64,000 nucleotides of DNA, from positions 1 through 64,000 of the forward strand of contig CAJOPT010000097.1 of the NCBI GenBank assembly GCA_905236455.1, read 5' to 3'. The notes beneath the pieces were generated by a model. The model did no database searches, was not told the origin of the DNA, and worked only from the letters and a program-made list of their open reading frames with translations. A program made the position numbers and the translations under genes. Below are positions 35,930-45,622 of this stretch, in pieces (within the stretch, counting starts at the first letter, position 1; every line of letters starts with the position of its first letter). This DNA is from an uncultured Prevotella sp. GTDB taxonomy: Bacteria; Bacteroidota; Bacteroidia; Bacteroidales; Bacteroidaceae.

Positions 35930-38041
35930 TTATGCGTATGAGTGCATTCCTCCTAAGAAATAGTTGACGCCAAAGTAGGTCATCAGTACGGCAAGGAATG
36001 CCAATACGAGATAAAGGTGGAACCAACGAACTTTCTGTAATAGCGGAATACTCTTGTTGTGTAGTGGGACCGCATATAACATAAATGTGATTAGTGCCCA
36101 GACTTCCTTTGGGTCCCAGCTCCAATAACGTCCCCAGCTGATATTTGCCCAGGTCGCTCCTAAGAAAATACCTGTGCCAAGGAAGAAAATAGCCGGGTAC
36201 AACATCAGACGTGACAAAACCGTCAGCTGCTCTATTGTCTCTGATTCTTTGGAGAATAAAGCATATAATCCGTTAAGCGTTATCAAAGCCAGAAGTGCGT
36301 ATGCCATCATAATCAAGCTCACATGTGAGCTGAGCAAAGGCGAGTTTAATACAGGCATCAGAGGTGTTATCTTCGGGCTCATTTGTCCAAGATGCGCAAC
36401 AAGAAGAATAAATCCACTCAGCAAGAAACCAAATGATACCATGAATGGAAACCTCCGTGACAGAAAGATAGTTATTGCCATAATTGCAAGAGCCAGAAAT
36501 TGCATTGTCTCAAAACCATTTGCCAATGGGATACGTCCGGCAATGTACCAACGCATTATGTATGAAACAAGTAATATGATGAATGCCAGTATCATGAGAC
36601 TTATACTGACAAAGATACCTTTCTTATACCATTCTGATTTTATAATAAATAAAAAGAAAAGTAAAAAGCCTAAGGTGAGATTATACATGAATAAGACCTT
36701 ATTGAAAGGTATAGTGTTATATAAAATCTCAACATTTATTTGACTGTCGCTTAATAATTGTACTCCCTTTGGAACTGGCGTTGTCAGTTCTCCGTTGACA
36801 GCTAATATTATAAGACCTACTTTCTCGTCAAGTTCACGCGCACCTTTAGACACATCGCCTTTTTGCAGCATCTGAAGCAGGCGATAATTACCTTTCGCGT
36901 CAAACAACTCATCCATACTTGCATATTTCCCATCTATACCCAGCGACCTTCTAAGATTATCGTCTTTGATCTTGATCATCTTCTCAGTTTTCCAGGCATC
37001 AGGGCGTTTCATCCAACCGATGATAACTTGCTCTGCTGAAAGTCCTTTATAGTTACTCTTACCGTAGATCTTTTGGATAAAGTCGTGAGCTACAGTGCTA
37101 AATGGCGCGACCCTGTCATTGTACATTACTTGTTGGCGGGCAATGGCATTTGCTTTCTCACTATTGATCGTAGGGATTGTACGATTTGCAAAACCTTCAT
37201 TGCAACATGTAATCAACAATAGGAGAACTATGGTTTTCCTTAGTGAGGGATGGTTAATCAGTCTACGGAATTCCCCCTTTCGTGACAATAGTATCAATAT
37301 CATACTAATTGCGAACAGAAGGTATCCGATGTATGTTGTTAAAATACCAATAGGGTCATGGTTTATACTCAATATTGTACCGTTCTTGTCAGGGTCAAAC
37401 GATGATTGATAAAAGCGGTAACCATTCGTGTTGAGTATCTTATTCATTGATATGGTTGCATTGAAGTCTGTCGTTATAGACGACAGACTTTTAGACAATG
37501 TTTTATCAGACTCCCGCCTTGGACGGGAGTCTTTATCCGTTGAGATGTAGTGGCATTGAACCTCGCTTATAAAATCTGTAGGGGCATTGGTGCCAGGATT
37601 ATACTCTACCCTGAATTCTCTGAGAGTCAGTTGTAGTGGCATATCGGTAGGCTCCTTTGTCTTTTTCTCTATATATGTGTTGGTTGGCACTCCTTTGCGC
37701 AGATGTATCTCTCCTTCCTTACCAGTAAAATGAGTTATACCTGCACCAACCATAATCAATAAGAGAGAGGCATGCAAGAGATGAACAGATATTCTGGAAT
37801 GAGACTTACCCTTTGGCAGGGAACTCTTCGTTTCTCCTGCTTTATTCCGAAACATCACCTTTATATAATATATCGTAGCCAATAGTACTAAAGCCGCCCA
37901 TAAGAGAGAGAACCATAGCGTCCCGTAAATCTCTTTGTGAGCGTATGCCGTACCATTGGCTTGTTCGATGAATGTCGCAACCCCTAAGAGTACTATTATT
38001 CCTCCATAGAGTATGGCAATAAGTATCTTGATCAGTTGCAT
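35930..38041 (-). CDS. CcsB-CcsA fused cytochrome c biogenesis protein
   Basis: A 703-residue membrane protein fusing a ResB/CcsB-like N-terminal half (three early membrane segments and a large periplasmic part) to a CcsA half. The heme-handling tryptophan motif WGRYWSWDPKEVWAL is near residue 640. Such System II fusions export heme and attach it to CXXCH motifs. It is the last gene of a minus-strand operon whose other members include two c-type heme proteins (39234 and 41357), the likely clients. It lies 28 bases after the Rid-family gene. Confidence 0.9.
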   Translation of the reverse strand: MQLIKILIAILYGGIIVLLGVATFIEQANGTAYAHKEIYGTLWFSLLWAALVLLATIYYIKVMFRNKAGETKSSLPKGKSHSRISVHLLHASLLLIMVGAGITHFTGKEGEIHLRKGVPTNTYIEKKTKEPTDMPLQLTLREFRVEYNPGTNAPTDFISEVQCHYISTDKDSRPRRESDKTLSKSLSSITTDFNATISMNKILNTNGYRFYQSSFDPDKNGTILSINHDPIGILTTYIGYLLFAISMILILLSRKGEFRRLINHPSLRKTIVLLLLITCCNEGFANRTIPTINSEKANAIARQQVMYNDRVAPFSTVAHDFIQKIYGKSNYKGLSAEQVIIGWMKRPDAWKTEKMIKIKDDNLRRSLGIDGKYASMDELFDAKGNYRLLQMLQKGDVSKGARELDEKVGLIILAVNGELTTPVPKGVQLLSDSQINVEILYNTIPFNKVLFMYNLTLGFLLFFLFIIKSEWYKKGIFVSISLMILAFIILLVSYIMRWYIAGRIPLANGFETMQFLALAIMAITIFLSRRFPFMVSFGFLLSGFILLVAHLGQMSPKITPLMPVLNSPLLSSHVSLIMMAYALLALITLNGLYALFSKESETIEQLTVLSRLMLYPAIFFLGTGIFLGATWANISWGRYWSWDPKEVWALITFMLYAVPLHNKSIPLLQKVRWFHLYLVLAFLAVLMTYFGVNYFLGGMHSYA

Positions 38042-38069
38042 GACTTTTCTCTAAACAGAGGTTATAATT

Positions 38070-39218
38070 CTAATATGGTGCAAATGATGTGTTAATTGCT
38101 TTCAATGCGATGCACTCCATCTCAATGAGCCATCCCGGACGGCAAACCGGTGCATGGACGATAACATATGGGAATCCATTGAACCTTTCCTCATACATCT
38201 TGCTAACAACGTGATAATCAGCGGTGTCGCGAAGATAAACAATCATCATGCCTACATCGTCATAACTGCATTCTGCTTCTTTTAGAAGTGTCTCTACGTT
38301 TTCCCACATCCTGTGGGTCTGATTTACGATATTTCCAGGGTGTACGATCTCTCCCTTATTGTTTATGCTTGCTGTGCCAGAGATGAAAACATGTCTGCGG
38401 TCACCATAATCGACATATGTCCCACGCTCAAAACTTACACCATAGTCGCTTGTCCGGTTAAGATGCGATGATGCATAAAGGAAGTGTATTTGTTCTTGTT
38501 GAATACCTGCTATAGCATAGTTATCCATTTGTGAAAGAACATTAGGGTCTGCCTGCCTTCCTCCAATTCCAGTACTTGCTATAAAGTGGGTGTGTTGGGT
38601 CAATCCCTGTGTAAAGAAAGTCTGGTTTCGAGCTCTTACAACTCCACCATAGTTGAGATCTACGTCGTTGACAAAGAACCATGTGCGTATACAGTTCTCC
38701 GAGAGTTTGCACTCTTCCTCGGTGAGCTGCATAATATATTCATTGAAAAGCAGGCGTGTCTGATATTCAGAGTTTGCTGCGAGATTGTGAGCACTGCCAT
38801 TCCACAAATGGCGGTATTTCCCGTGCCTTGACTCATATAGTCCGCTTGCCTTTAGTTGTGTAATAACATTTGTTTGGAGATAAGCCCACATCGCAATCTT
38901 CGTGCCGTTAAGAGGGGCTTGTTGTATTACGGATAAAGCACATTCAGCTCCTTCTGTTGACGTGGCATAAATAGCGTCAGCCTGGTTTGCCGCATCACTT
39001 AGGAAATAACGTTTGAAAATAGCAGTTGCTCCTTTTAGCTCTTTGCTTCGCAACTGGTTGTATGCCGATAGTATCGCCTCTAACTGCTCAGCGTAAGGTA
39101 AGGTAGGATCACTTACGTGAATCATAATATGAAATTCCTTAACCTCATTTCCATTGTTGAAGAGAGATATATCAGCATAAGCCTTATTTAAGATAATTCG
39201 TTGTTTGATGTTGCCCAT
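38070..39218 (-). CDS. Rid (YjgF)-family protein, two-domain
   Basis: A 382-residue soluble protein. The C-terminal third carries Rid/YjgF features: SGTASINNKGEIVHPGNIVN, QTHRMWENVETLLKEAECSY and VIVHAPVCRPGWLIEMECIA. The N-terminal half may be a diverged second Rid fold, as in the chorismatase-like FkbO/Hyg5 relatives, which are of similar length. No signal peptide, unlike its envelope-bound neighbours. Family membership is fairly sure; a deaminase or chorismatase activity is not shown. It lies between the cytochrome lipoprotein and ccsBA genes. Confidence 0.65.
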   Translation of the reverse strand: MGNIKQRIILNKAYADISLFNNGNEVKEFHIMIHVSDPTLPYAEQLEAILSAYNQLRSKELKGATAIFKRYFLSDAANQADAIYATSTEGAECALSVIQQAPLNGTKIAMWAYLQTNVITQLKASGLYESRHGKYRHLWNGSAHNLAANSEYQTRLLFNEYIMQLTEEECKLSENCIRTWFFVNDVDLNYGGVVRARNQTFFTQGLTQHTHFIASTGIGGRQADPNVLSQMDNYAIAGIQQEQIHFLYASSHLNRTSDYGVSFERGTYVDYGDRRHVFISGTASINNKGEIVHPGNIVNQTHRMWENVETLLKEAECSYDDVGMMIVYLRDTADYHVVSKMYEERFNGFPYVIVHAPVCRPGWLIEMECIALKAINTSFAPY

Positions 39219-39233
39219 TATATTTATGTGAAT

Positions 39234-39953
39234 TTATTGTTTTGCTCCATTATCAATCCAATCATCAATGAGGGTTAATAATGCGGAGGTTCTTTCTTTG
39301 TTAAGCATGTCGGAATGGTTCTGACGCCAGGATGATGACAACTCTGTGTTTAACAACAGGTGTAAAACACTATTCTCTTTATCGCCAGGAGTGACGATGT
39401 TGAGGCCTTCAACTTTCTTTGACGGCACATTAACCATTGCCCCATAACTATTTCCTGCGGTAAGATTAAGACCAGAGGCAGCTCTGCCATTGTCGCCATG
39501 GCATGCAGTACAGCTGTTGTTGAAAACTTGCTGTTGAATAATATTCAGCATGCTCACGTCGACATCACCGATCTCAAATCTTATGGTATCTCTGGTATCT
39601 TCAAGTGGCATCTCCTTAACGGTTGCGACACGTTGCCTCAAGCGGTTGAGAATACACAGCTCTATGTGAGTAGCTTCTTCGTCAATACCAGACAAGTCAA
39701 TATTTATCTTCCCACCTTCCTCAGTGGTATGGATAACTCTGGAAATGATGGCATATTTATCAGTATCATCAAAACCAGCTAATGCTACATTATAACCCTC
39801 TCCCCAACTGTCTATTCCAGTTAAGGTTCCGGTCATCTTTACGACTTTTCCTTCTTTGAAAGTCACTTCTTTTTCATAGATTCTTCCATCATCGCACGAT
39901 GATAAAACAATCAGTGATAGTAGCGATATGGTAATGATAAATTTATTCATCAT
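39234..39953 (-). CDS. monoheme c-type cytochrome lipoprotein
   Basis: About 239 residues from ATG 39953 (MMNKFIITISLL), with lipobox LSSCDD, so it is anchored by lipid after export. One heme-attachment motif is seen, SCTACHGDNGR, at about two-thirds of the length. An upstream ATG at 39989 overlaps the preceding gene's stop and would spoil the signal peptide. It lies within the imelysin/di-heme operon, 25 bases after the second porin, and is a probable substrate of the CcsBA protein downstream and an electron carrier for the oxidoreductase upstream (inference). Confidence 0.8.
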   Translation of the reverse strand: MMNKFIITISLLSLIVLSSCDDGRIYEKEVTFKEGKVVKMTGTLTGIDSWGEGYNVALAGFDDTDKYAIISRVIHTTEEGGKINIDLSGIDEEATHIELCILNRLRQRVATVKEMPLEDTRDTIRFEIGDVDVSMLNIIQQQVFNNSCTACHGDNGRAASGLNLTAGNSYGAMVNVPSKKVEGLNIVTPGDKENSVLHLLLNTELSSSWRQNHSDMLNKERTSALLTLIDDWIDNGAKQ

Positions 39954-39978
39954 GTCAATACTAGAATATAACGTAAAA

Positions 39979-41313
39979 TTAGAACGCATATTGCATCATA
40001 ATCATTGCAGTATGAGTACAGAGTCCCAGTTCGTCAAGATCGCGGTCGATCTGTGTGTCATGTCCCCATCTGCCAGTATATTGGTATGCACCGGAAATCT
40101 TGATGTTGGTGTTTGGAACAAAATAGTTTACTACTACGGCTGGCGAATTTATTGAACCGTCTTTGGTGCTGCCATTACGATCCATCCAGTCATATCGGAG
40201 ACCTAACTGCCATTGCGGTGCTACGAAGTAACCGATTTGTCCGTATGCTCCCCAGAAATTATAGCTGTCGCTTATCTTTTGGCGATCAGTAAACCCTATG
40301 TGCATATAATACCCTTCGGCAGTAAAAGACCATTTTCCTTTTAACCATGAGAACTCAACCCCTGCACGGAAGTCATTGGTGCTCTCGCTCTCAGCTTCAT
40401 TGTTGTAGTTGGCACTTACGCCAATGAGCATCTTGTCAAGGTCCTGCATCTTTGCATTTCCTTGTGTCATCGGCATAGGACCATTTGGCATAAAGGTAAA
40501 ACGTCCTGCATAGAGTAATGAAGGAAGATGATTGTCGTCGCTTAGTCCTTTTGTTGCACTGTTTACAGCTGCCCCGGTGCCATTAAAGATACCTACCTCG
40601 TATCCGAACTTCTTATTTATAACACCATGCATCTCCACGCCAAGGTCGAAGCCTGTTCCGACACTTGGTGTTACAGCATTAAGTGAGTAGGGTAGTATTA
40701 CTGATGACGTTAATGATGTAGGCAGGAATGGGAAAAGCGTCTCACCGAGAGTTGTCAAGTACGCACTTGTAAATGGCGTCTTGAACTTTCCGGCACGGAA
40801 ACGTAACTCAGGACTTACAGCATAGTCAATCCATGCTTGTTGGAGTATCGCCCCACCTGATGCGGCTGCATTTATACAGATGTTATAGTCTATCTTTCCA
40901 AAAGCTTTACCAGTGAAACCTATTATCGCGTATGGAACGGCAAAACCAGAGTTGGCAATATTGTCTTGGTTATATGCTTTGTCCAAGCCAACGTCATCAT
41001 AATAACGGTAGCTAAGGTTGCTTTGGAGCATGAGGTATGGCTTGAAAACGAAATTGCCGTCCTGTGACTGTAGTGTGAAACCGCGGTCATCGGCAATTGG
41101 TAATACGCCATTTTCCATGTCGTATTTCTTTTCATCTTGGTTGATAGCTTTCTCATCTTCTGGCAGAAGTGTCTCTTTCATGTCATTAGAGAATTGTAAA
41201 TCTGTGGGTTCAAGTATTTGCTTTGTAACCTCTTCTCTGTTGTCCGCCCATGAGAATGAAACGGAGCAAACTGCCAATAACACGGCGGCAGTACGTAAAT
41301 TTATTATCTTCAT
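39979..41313 (-). CDS. outer-membrane porin (OprO/OprP-like)
   Basis: A 444-residue exported protein (signal VLLAVCSVSFSWA) with beta-barrel character: GFTLQSQDGNFVFKPYLMLQ, GFTGKAFGKIDYNICINAAA and a C-terminal MIMMQYAF ending in Phe. The pattern resembles phosphate-selective porins O and P. In this operon context it may pass iron, heme or another small solute, but substrate cannot be inferred from sequence. Confidence 0.75.
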   Translation of the reverse strand: MKIINLRTAAVLLAVCSVSFSWADNREEVTKQILEPTDLQFSNDMKETLLPEDEKAINQDEKKYDMENGVLPIADDRGFTLQSQDGNFVFKPYLMLQSNLSYRYYDDVGLDKAYNQDNIANSGFAVPYAIIGFTGKAFGKIDYNICINAAASGGAILQQAWIDYAVSPELRFRAGKFKTPFTSAYLTTLGETLFPFLPTSLTSSVILPYSLNAVTPSVGTGFDLGVEMHGVINKKFGYEVGIFNGTGAAVNSATKGLSDDNHLPSLLYAGRFTFMPNGPMPMTQGNAKMQDLDKMLIGVSANYNNEAESESTNDFRAGVEFSWLKGKWSFTAEGYYMHIGFTDRQKISDSYNFWGAYGQIGYFVAPQWQLGLRYDWMDRNGSTKDGSINSPAVVVNYFVPNTNIKISGAYQYTGRWGHDTQIDRDLDELGLCTHTAMIMMQYAF

Positions 41314-41356
41314 ATTTTTATGTTTTTATTATCTTTAATAATACCCCTGGGTTCTT

Positions 41357-42823
41357 TTATAAGCTTTCCAGGAACTTGACAAGCTGATTGCGCTGTTGTT
41401 TATTGAAACTTGCAAATTTCTGTCGGGAGGCGTAAGCTTCTCCTCCGTGCCACATTATAGCTTCAATGAAATTACGGGCACGTCCGTCATGAAGGAAATA
41501 AGTGTGTCCGTTTACCTTTTCCTGTAGTCCTATACCCCATAGTGGAGTAGTACGCCATTCATTTCCCATGCACAGACCACTTACATAGTTGTCGTTGAGT
41601 CCAACACCCATAATCTCAGAACCCATATCGTGGATCAGGAAGTCTGAATAGGGATGAACCGTCTGGCTACCAAGCCATGGCAAGGCTGTTCCTGCTAACA
41701 AGACAGAGCCTCTTGGACGAGTGTGAAGGGTTGTGACATGGCAAAGGTGACATCCGGCTTTATAAAAGAGCTGTTCGCCTGCTTGCACATCAGGGTTGTT
41801 AACGTTGCGGCGAGCTGGTACAGCCAGACATTGCATATAAAGGTCAACGTTTTCCATATCCTCGGTTGTGCAGTCAAGCTGTTCGTATGACAGTCCCATC
41901 ATACTACCTTGGTTGACCTGTGCTTGTCCTTCGCAGATCTCCTCTGGATAGCGGCTGTTAGTGAGACCCATGTCACTTGAAAAGCCAAGCTCGACAGTAA
42001 GGTCGGCGTGCTGTGCTTTATTTCCTGAGAGTCCCAGCTGGCGTTTTCCTCGTTCTACGATATAGTTGCATCTGCCGCTGATGCCCCATTCCGGATAATT
42101 GCTCTTACGGGCGAGTGCTTCAATTTCGTAAGGGTCGAGTGACATCATCTGACCCATTCCGACATGGCGTAAAGGAATACGCACGGTTAAAAACATGTCT
42201 TCTGGACGAATGCTGTCGGCATACCATTCGGTTATAGTCCATTTTGGTACGCATAATGTGTATTTCTCCCCGTCAGGGAAGGTATATGTGGTTGAGTCTA
42301 TTTCTACTTTAAGTTTGCCTTCTGGCTTTACACCGTATATTGCTTGGTCATGAACGACACGACCATAGTCTTGATAGAATTTTCCATTTTTCTTTGAGAC
42401 ATAAATCAGCATGGATGTAAAACCATAAGAGCCGGAGGCATCTTTGCTTCCGTTCTTTATTGCGGTCCAGTAGGAAGGTTCTGTCCTTCCGGCATTTCGG
42501 TGGCAGCTGCCACAGGAATATCCTGCATAGACCGGACCTAATCCGCCACCTACACCGTTCTCATTACTCGTCTTGACATTGTCATAGAGACGGTCACCGG
42601 TATTGAAACGGGTGTCATATACGCCTGAAACCCAACTGGCTGGCTGGTCGTAGGAATAAGGCGAACTCATAAAGACTGTCGCCGTGCCAGCTGAGAGAGC
42701 ATATCCGTTGGGAATATCTATGTCATCAACGTCCAGCTGGTCGCTGTCGTCGCATGCCATTAGTGAACATACCCCCAGAAGTATGCATGAAATCTTGGAA
42801 AAACGATTCATAAATGTTTTCAT
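41357..42823 (-). CDS. di-heme oxidoreductase-like lipoprotein (DUF1111)
   Basis: A 488-residue lipoprotein (lipobox LMACDD) of the di-heme oxidoreductase / DUF1111 family, related to di-heme peroxidases. Two CXXCH motifs are visible, CGSCHRNAGR (about residue 105) and CHLCHVTTLHTR in the second half, plus the family's RIPLRHVGMG and HDGRARNFIEAIMWHGGEA near the end. This family is known to sit beside imelysin genes in iron-regulated operons of other bacteria, matching the gene upstream here. Confidence 0.88.
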   Translation of the reverse strand: MKTFMNRFSKISCILLGVCSLMACDDSDQLDVDDIDIPNGYALSAGTATVFMSSPYSYDQPASWVSGVYDTRFNTGDRLYDNVKTSNENGVGGGLGPVYAGYSCGSCHRNAGRTEPSYWTAIKNGSKDASGSYGFTSMLIYVSKKNGKFYQDYGRVVHDQAIYGVKPEGKLKVEIDSTTYTFPDGEKYTLCVPKWTITEWYADSIRPEDMFLTVRIPLRHVGMGQMMSLDPYEIEALARKSNYPEWGISGRCNYIVERGKRQLGLSGNKAQHADLTVELGFSSDMGLTNSRYPEEICEGQAQVNQGSMMGLSYEQLDCTTEDMENVDLYMQCLAVPARRNVNNPDVQAGEQLFYKAGCHLCHVTTLHTRPRGSVLLAGTALPWLGSQTVHPYSDFLIHDMGSEIMGVGLNDNYVSGLCMGNEWRTTPLWGIGLQEKVNGHTYFLHDGRARNFIEAIMWHGGEAYASRQKFASFNKQQRNQLVKFLESL

Positions 42824-42936
42824 ATATGGTATATTTTGAACTTCTGTTCTTTAGCGTACAATAGCGAAGACAGGTCTCCCTGTCCCCGCTTTTGCGTATG
42901 TGTGTGCCTGTCAGGTTTTGACAGGTCTCTTATCCA
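42824..42936 (-). other. intergenic hairpins between imelysin and di-heme genes
   Basis: Two small hairpins lie in the 113-bp gap: GACAGG/CCTGTC (42869-42874 with 42879-42884) and CCTGTCA/TGACAGG (42907-42913 with 42919-42925). They share the CCTGTC word and could attenuate transcription or be RNA-processing sites that set the ratio of imelysin to oxidoreductase. Confidence 0.4.
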
Positions 42937-44097
42937 TTACTTTACAGTACGGGCTTTTCCATTCTTGAAAATCAGGTATTCCAGTGTATGGAAGCCGCGA
43001 AGACTTTGTGCGTCTTCAATCTTCTTGTTGTCCTCATCGTACTCACCAGACCAGTTCAGGTCAGAGAAATCCTGTGACTTCAGGATGTTCACGATACCGC
43101 TTTGGTCGAGTGGCCAGCTGTCCATGTTTGGATCGAGACCTTTGTCTGCAACAGGACCGAAGAGGAATGCCTCACTCAGCTCCCATGGCTCGCGGGCAGC
43201 CAGCCAAGCATTGGCACAAGCCTCAAATGTAGCATTGCTCGGATTAGCTTTGAACGCTTTTACAGCATTGTCGAGAGCTGTGTTTTTGTTAGCCAAGTCT
43301 TTGTAGGTTGGCAGGATGACAGCGTTGACATACTGAGTGACAACAGGGTAGAGAGTCTCATCGTCATTCAGGTTTTCTGTGAAATATGTCTTTAGCTTGT
43401 TGCTGATGAAATCCTCCAGGTCTGCGCATGCCTCCATAGCTTCCTTTGAAGCCTGTGAGTTGATGTTGTTACGGAAAGGCTGTGGAATAGCCTGGATTGC
43501 ATTTGCTGCTGCCTGAATCAGACTCTTGGCTTCTGAGTCCAGATCCGCGTTCTTCTTGGCAAGCACTGCAGAGAGAGAGTTGGTATTGATGGAACCATCG
43601 CGACTGCCATAGTAAGCGTTACGGATAGAATAGATGTTGTTTGTATAGTCATCACGTGAATGCCAGCTGTACCATGACTCTACTGCATAGAGTGCCTCAG
43701 TCGTCTTACCTGCCACATACAGGTTGTATGGATCGCCGATCTTGGATGCTCCAACCTCAGAAGCGATATCTGCACAGCCGTCAAAGATTGTTTCAACACA
43801 AGAGATAGCTGACGGATAGTCATTGCCTTTCTCAAGGAATATCTTGGCATAACTCTTTGAATATACACCGTTGTTGTCATCATTCCAGTATTTGTACAGG
43901 TTCTCAGCGTCTGTCTTCAACAAACCAGATACTACTTGCATGTAGTTTGCCCACTGCTCTCCATATTGGGAATTGTAATCCAGGTCGTTGGCATTGTTGA
44001 TGTCAATGACAATGTTGTTGTCGTCATTGTCATCACCGCATGATGTGAATGTGAGTCCCAAGAGAAGGGCTCCAATAAAAAATAGATACTTTTTCAT
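42937..44097 (-). CDS. imelysin-family lipoprotein (M75/EfeO-related)
   Basis: A 386-residue protein with lipobox FTSCGD after the signal LFFIGALLLGLTFTSC. It shows the imelysin GxHxxE metal motif as GFHTLEYL at the C-terminus and the segment WLAAREPWELSEAFLFGPVA. Imelysins are periplasmic or surface iron-binding proteins related to EfeO, the iron-handling subunit of the ferrous transporter. It is second in the operon, 63 bases after the barrel gene. Bases -16 to -33 relative to its start carry an 18-base word also found in the divergent control region (see 45687). Confidence 0.88.
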   Translation of the reverse strand: MKKYLFFIGALLLGLTFTSCGDDNDDNNIVIDINNANDLDYNSQYGEQWANYMQVVSGLLKTDAENLYKYWNDDNNGVYSKSYAKIFLEKGNDYPSAISCVETIFDGCADIASEVGASKIGDPYNLYVAGKTTEALYAVESWYSWHSRDDYTNNIYSIRNAYYGSRDGSINTNSLSAVLAKKNADLDSEAKSLIQAAANAIQAIPQPFRNNINSQASKEAMEACADLEDFISNKLKTYFTENLNDDETLYPVVTQYVNAVILPTYKDLANKNTALDNAVKAFKANPSNATFEACANAWLAAREPWELSEAFLFGPVADKGLDPNMDSWPLDQSGIVNILKSQDFSDLNWSGEYDEDNKKIEDAQSLRGFHTLEYLIFKNGKARTVK

Positions 44098-44160
44098 TTT
44101 ACTAATTAATTAATGTGAATTGAATTGGTTATTTTATTATTTCTTGCAAAGCAATTATTC

Positions 44161-45486
44161 CTATTTTTTGTTAAACCATAATGTGTAGGCGAGACCCAGG
44201 CGGAACTCGTTCTCGCTGGTATAGTCGCTGGTTCCAAATATCTTGGAGGTTCCTATCTGGCGGGTTGTGTAGTCAGCCTTGACAACTAATCCAGGTAAAG
44301 GCTTCCAGTTAAGTCCGAAACTCCAGAGGCTTACCTGACAACGCTTGTCGGCAATCATACCGCTTTCCACTTCCTCTTGAGGATTATAATAATTATAATG
44401 TACGAAAGGATATATCGTTGGGAATTTGTTGACATTAGGGAAGAATGCCTTCAGATTGACACCTGCCTCAAAGCTATAGTCCATAACTCGTTTTGCAATA
44501 GGTCCGATACGGCTGTATGGTGACTTGCTTGAATAAGTACGGTTCTTTCCCCCTAAACCGACCGTCTCAGTCATGCTTCCGCTAAAGAAGTTGGCGCGTG
44601 CCGTGACATATCGGTTGATATATTGTGCGTCGAATGAATACATCAGTATGTTGATGTCACCAAGATCATCGTATGTCACCAGCTTATCTGCATTCTTTCC
44701 TGCATTGGGATTATAGAACAGGGATGCTCCGACACGAAGTCCTTGGATACCAGTCCAATTTAAGCGGACAGTATAGGCAGGCGAGCTGAAGTTATCAGTT
44801 TCTAAAAAACCTTGTTTGCCACCTTTTACCCAGTTATATAAGTTGACGCCATTTGGGTTGAGTCCTGCCGTAATCATAGCCTCATAGTCAAAAGACGCAT
44901 ATCCACTGCCGAGTGCTCCGAAAACCTCAATACCAGTCTCGTGCCACGTGCAAGGAATAAGTACTGTTGCTCCTTCTGGTCGTGCGGCTGTGAAGAAATT
45001 TATTGGCTCGTGGTGAGTGTTCGTTAGACCTACAGGAATAATCAAGTGTCCGGCGCGGACGTTGAACTCTGGGATGATGAGGTGAGTGATATGAAACTGC
45101 TCAAGAGCGACCTCTCCACCTTTCTCAACTTCCTGTTCGTATTCTCCGTTCTCAGAACTTTGTCCGACTTCTATCTCATATGCCTGTCCTGTGCCTCCAG
45201 CCTCAAACTCAATCTCGGCACCTAATATCCACTTGTCAGAGATTTTGTAGTCACCAGAAAGTACGAAACGTGGTATGGATATCTCGTTGTGGCTGCGTTT
45301 CGCATTACCGTTACCACCATAATAACGGTTTAAACCATAGTCTTTAAAGGTGGCGAGCATCTCTCCATAGCCGCCGACCCTGAATCGGTTGAAAGTGCTG
45401 TCTTGAACTGCTGGTGGCTCAGACGCATTTGCTATGTTGGCTGATGCGAATCCCAGGATGATGCTTAATATAAGTTTTCTTTTCAT
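44161..45486 (-). CDS. outer-membrane beta-barrel protein, first gene of heme/iron operon
   Basis: A 441-residue exported protein (signal ILGFASANIANASE) with barrel-type alternation: RFRVGGYGEMLATFKDYG, ISIPRFVLSGDYKISDKWIL, GAEIEFEAGG and a C-terminal RLGLAYTLWFNKK. I do not recognise a precise family; it looks like Bacteroidales porin-type proteins with a Gly-rich N-terminal strand. It is followed by imelysin and preceded by a promoter with an operator-like inverted repeat. Confidence 0.7.
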   Translation of the reverse strand: MKRKLILSIILGFASANIANASEPPAVQDSTFNRFRVGGYGEMLATFKDYGLNRYYGGNGNAKRSHNEISIPRFVLSGDYKISDKWILGAEIEFEAGGTGQAYEIEVGQSSENGEYEQEVEKGGEVALEQFHITHLIIPEFNVRAGHLIIPVGLTNTHHEPINFFTAARPEGATVLIPCTWHETGIEVFGALGSGYASFDYEAMITAGLNPNGVNLYNWVKGGKQGFLETDNFSSPAYTVRLNWTGIQGLRVGASLFYNPNAGKNADKLVTYDDLGDINILMYSFDAQYINRYVTARANFFSGSMTETVGLGGKNRTYSSKSPYSRIGPIAKRVMDYSFEAGVNLKAFFPNVNKFPTIYPFVHYNYYNPQEEVESGMIADKRCQVSLWSFGLNWKPLPGLVVKADYTTRQIGTSKIFGTSDYTSENEFRLGLAYTLWFNKK

Positions 45487-45514
45487 TCTTTTATATGTAT
45501 TTTTTTTCTGGCTG

Positions 45515-45546
45515 CAAAGGTATTGTGAATCTTAAATATATGCAAT
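45515..45546 (-). promoter_or_regulatory. promoter of the heme/iron operon
   Basis: Minus strand ATTG (45546-45543), 20 bases, TACCTTTG (45522-45515). The predicted leader to 45486 is about 22 bases. The inverted repeat GGTATTG (45519-45525) and CAATACC (45543-45549) overlaps both boxes, as expected of a repressor or activator site. Confidence 0.65.
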
Positions 45547-45549
45547 ACC
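45519..45549. promoter_or_regulatory. operator-like inverted repeat over the operon promoter
   Basis: GGTATTG (45519-45525), 17 bases, CAATACC (45543-45549). A half-site-like CAATAC recurs near 45788-45793 in the same intergenic region. A natural candidate binding site for the divergently encoded hemerythrin-LuxR protein. Confidence 0.45.
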
Positions 45550-45622
45550 TAAAAATTATGGATTTTTTATAAAATAAAGCCAAATAAATTAATTTATTTT
45601 GTGTGGTTTAAATATAATTAGG

